In this document: positions 63,645-64,000 of the stretch, piece by piece
How positions within the stretch are numbered: position 1 is the first letter of the stretch
Layout: each line of letters begins with the position of its first letter
DNA from: Chloroflexota bacterium
Lineage (GTDB): Bacteria > Chloroflexota > Dehalococcoidia > Lucifugimonadales > Lucifugimonadaceae
Direction: 5' to 3'
DNA length: 64,000 bases
Assembly (NCBI GenBank): GCA_027618835.1
Contig: JAQCHZ010000010.1
Location: 31,131-95,130, forward strand
Position numbers and translations under genes: made by a program
Notes under the pieces: generated by a model
Told to the model about the DNA's origin: nothing
Database searches by the model: none
What the model saw: only the letters and a program-made list of their open reading frames with translations

Positions 63645-64000
63645 AAACGCTGATTCCTTGCCGTAGAAACCGTGGTTGTTGCCGGTAGTACCAACGTTAG
63701 GGCTTGTGGTCGGCTTGGAGCGGTCTCTCTAGAGTCACTGGGCTGACCGCGGGTATCAAACGTATTTCGGTATCAACTGACGCGTGTCATTAGGTCAAAA
63801 CCGCAATAACAAGAAGTCCGTACTCGCTTTGAGTACGGACTTCTTGTTATTCGTAATTTCGAATTACCTGATTGGCGATTAGATCAAACCGCGACGTTGG
63901 GCTTAGGAAACTGACCTGCCCCCGATAGCGTTACCACTTATTATCTCGGATTCACGACCAGTTGAAGCCTAGGCATGATTGCCTCAGGTGTCGGCGGCCG
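63645..64000. other. Intergenic end of the window
   Basis: No gene is recognised. The region contains the very stable hairpin at 63805-63851 and some AT-rich sequence around 63850-63875. Any gene would start beyond the window. Confidence 0.4.
63805..63851. terminator. Very stable 21-bp hairpin, probable bidirectional terminator
   Basis: AATAACAAGAAGTCCGTACT plus C pairs without mismatch with its complement around a GCTTT loop, giving a 21-bp stem. The ends are A/T-rich, as in bidirectional terminators (TTCTTGTTATT). It lies upstream of the broken LuxR-type gene. Confidence 0.6.

Overview
The window looks like a chromosomal segment of a free-living, probably marine bacterium of the Chloroflexota (SAR202/Dehalococcoidia-like). 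This is inferred from gene content and not from a marker phylogeny. The indicators are four enolase-superfamily (mandelate racemase/muconate lactonizing) paralogues in 64 kb, a UGSC-type selenoprotein, several MFS carriers, DUF1800/DUF1501 proteins, and intergenic regions full of dispersed palindromic repeats. No rRNA or tRNA gene, CRISPR array or intact insertion sequence was found.

Layout. 0-4 kb (minus): a NIPSNAP fragment, ffh, a small membrane-peptide gene with an in-frame stop, and a two-subunit CoA-transferase. 4-9 kb (plus): a glycerophosphodiester phosphodiesterase and three MR/MLE enzymes, two of them close paralogues of the L-rhamnonate dehydratase type. 9-13 kb: rpiB, a thioesterase, an MFS carrier, an aldo/keto reductase interrupted by one stop codon, and a lipoprotein. 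14-25 kb (minus): a genome-maintenance block (uvrA, recO, a duplicated-domain lipoprotein, recR, ybaB, dnaX, ybeY) with a VanZ-like protein. 24.7-28.8 kb: two divergent rhamnose-mutarotase genes, then a conserved unknown gene followed by a UGSC selenoprotein read through an in-frame TGA, then an MFS carrier. 29-33 kb: amidohydrolase, VOC and TPR proteins, then two decayed genes (threonine aldolase, cupin). 33-37 kb: a DUF1800, NHL-repeat, DUF1501 cluster. 37-46 kb: MFS carriers, a cupin, lpdA, membrane and lipoproteins, an alanine dehydrogenase gene gutted by deletion, a class III aminotransferase and a serine-recombinase remnant. 46-50 kb: a broken OmpR-type regulator, an amidohydrolase, a hairpin-rich non-coding stretch, a ParB-like protein and a divergent DUF5343 protein. 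50-56 kb (minus): an acetyltransferase, a YhaN/SbcC-like ATPase with its YhaO/SbcD-like nuclease, and a frameshifted methyltransferase. 56-64 kb (minus): a Zn-ribbon protein, groL and groS with an upstream CIRCE operator, a fourth MR/MLE enzyme paired with a dapA-like aldolase, a methyltransferase, a secreted repeat protein, a cupin and a broken LuxR-type regulator.

How the genes fit together. Sugar-acid dehydratases, mutarotases, a dapA-like aldolase, rpiB, amidohydrolases and MFS carriers suggest scavenging of diverse (deoxy)sugar acids and other small organics. The most notable item is the selenoprotein: an ORF caller ends it at codon 101, but TGA-Gly-Ser-Cys, a hairpin at bacterial SECIS spacing and intact downstream coding support selenocysteine. 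A second notable item is a family of short interspersed hairpins whose stems change on both sides at once. Eight or so genes are broken by stops, frameshifts or deletions, including both response regulators seen, which suggests ongoing gene loss, although some cases could be assembly errors.
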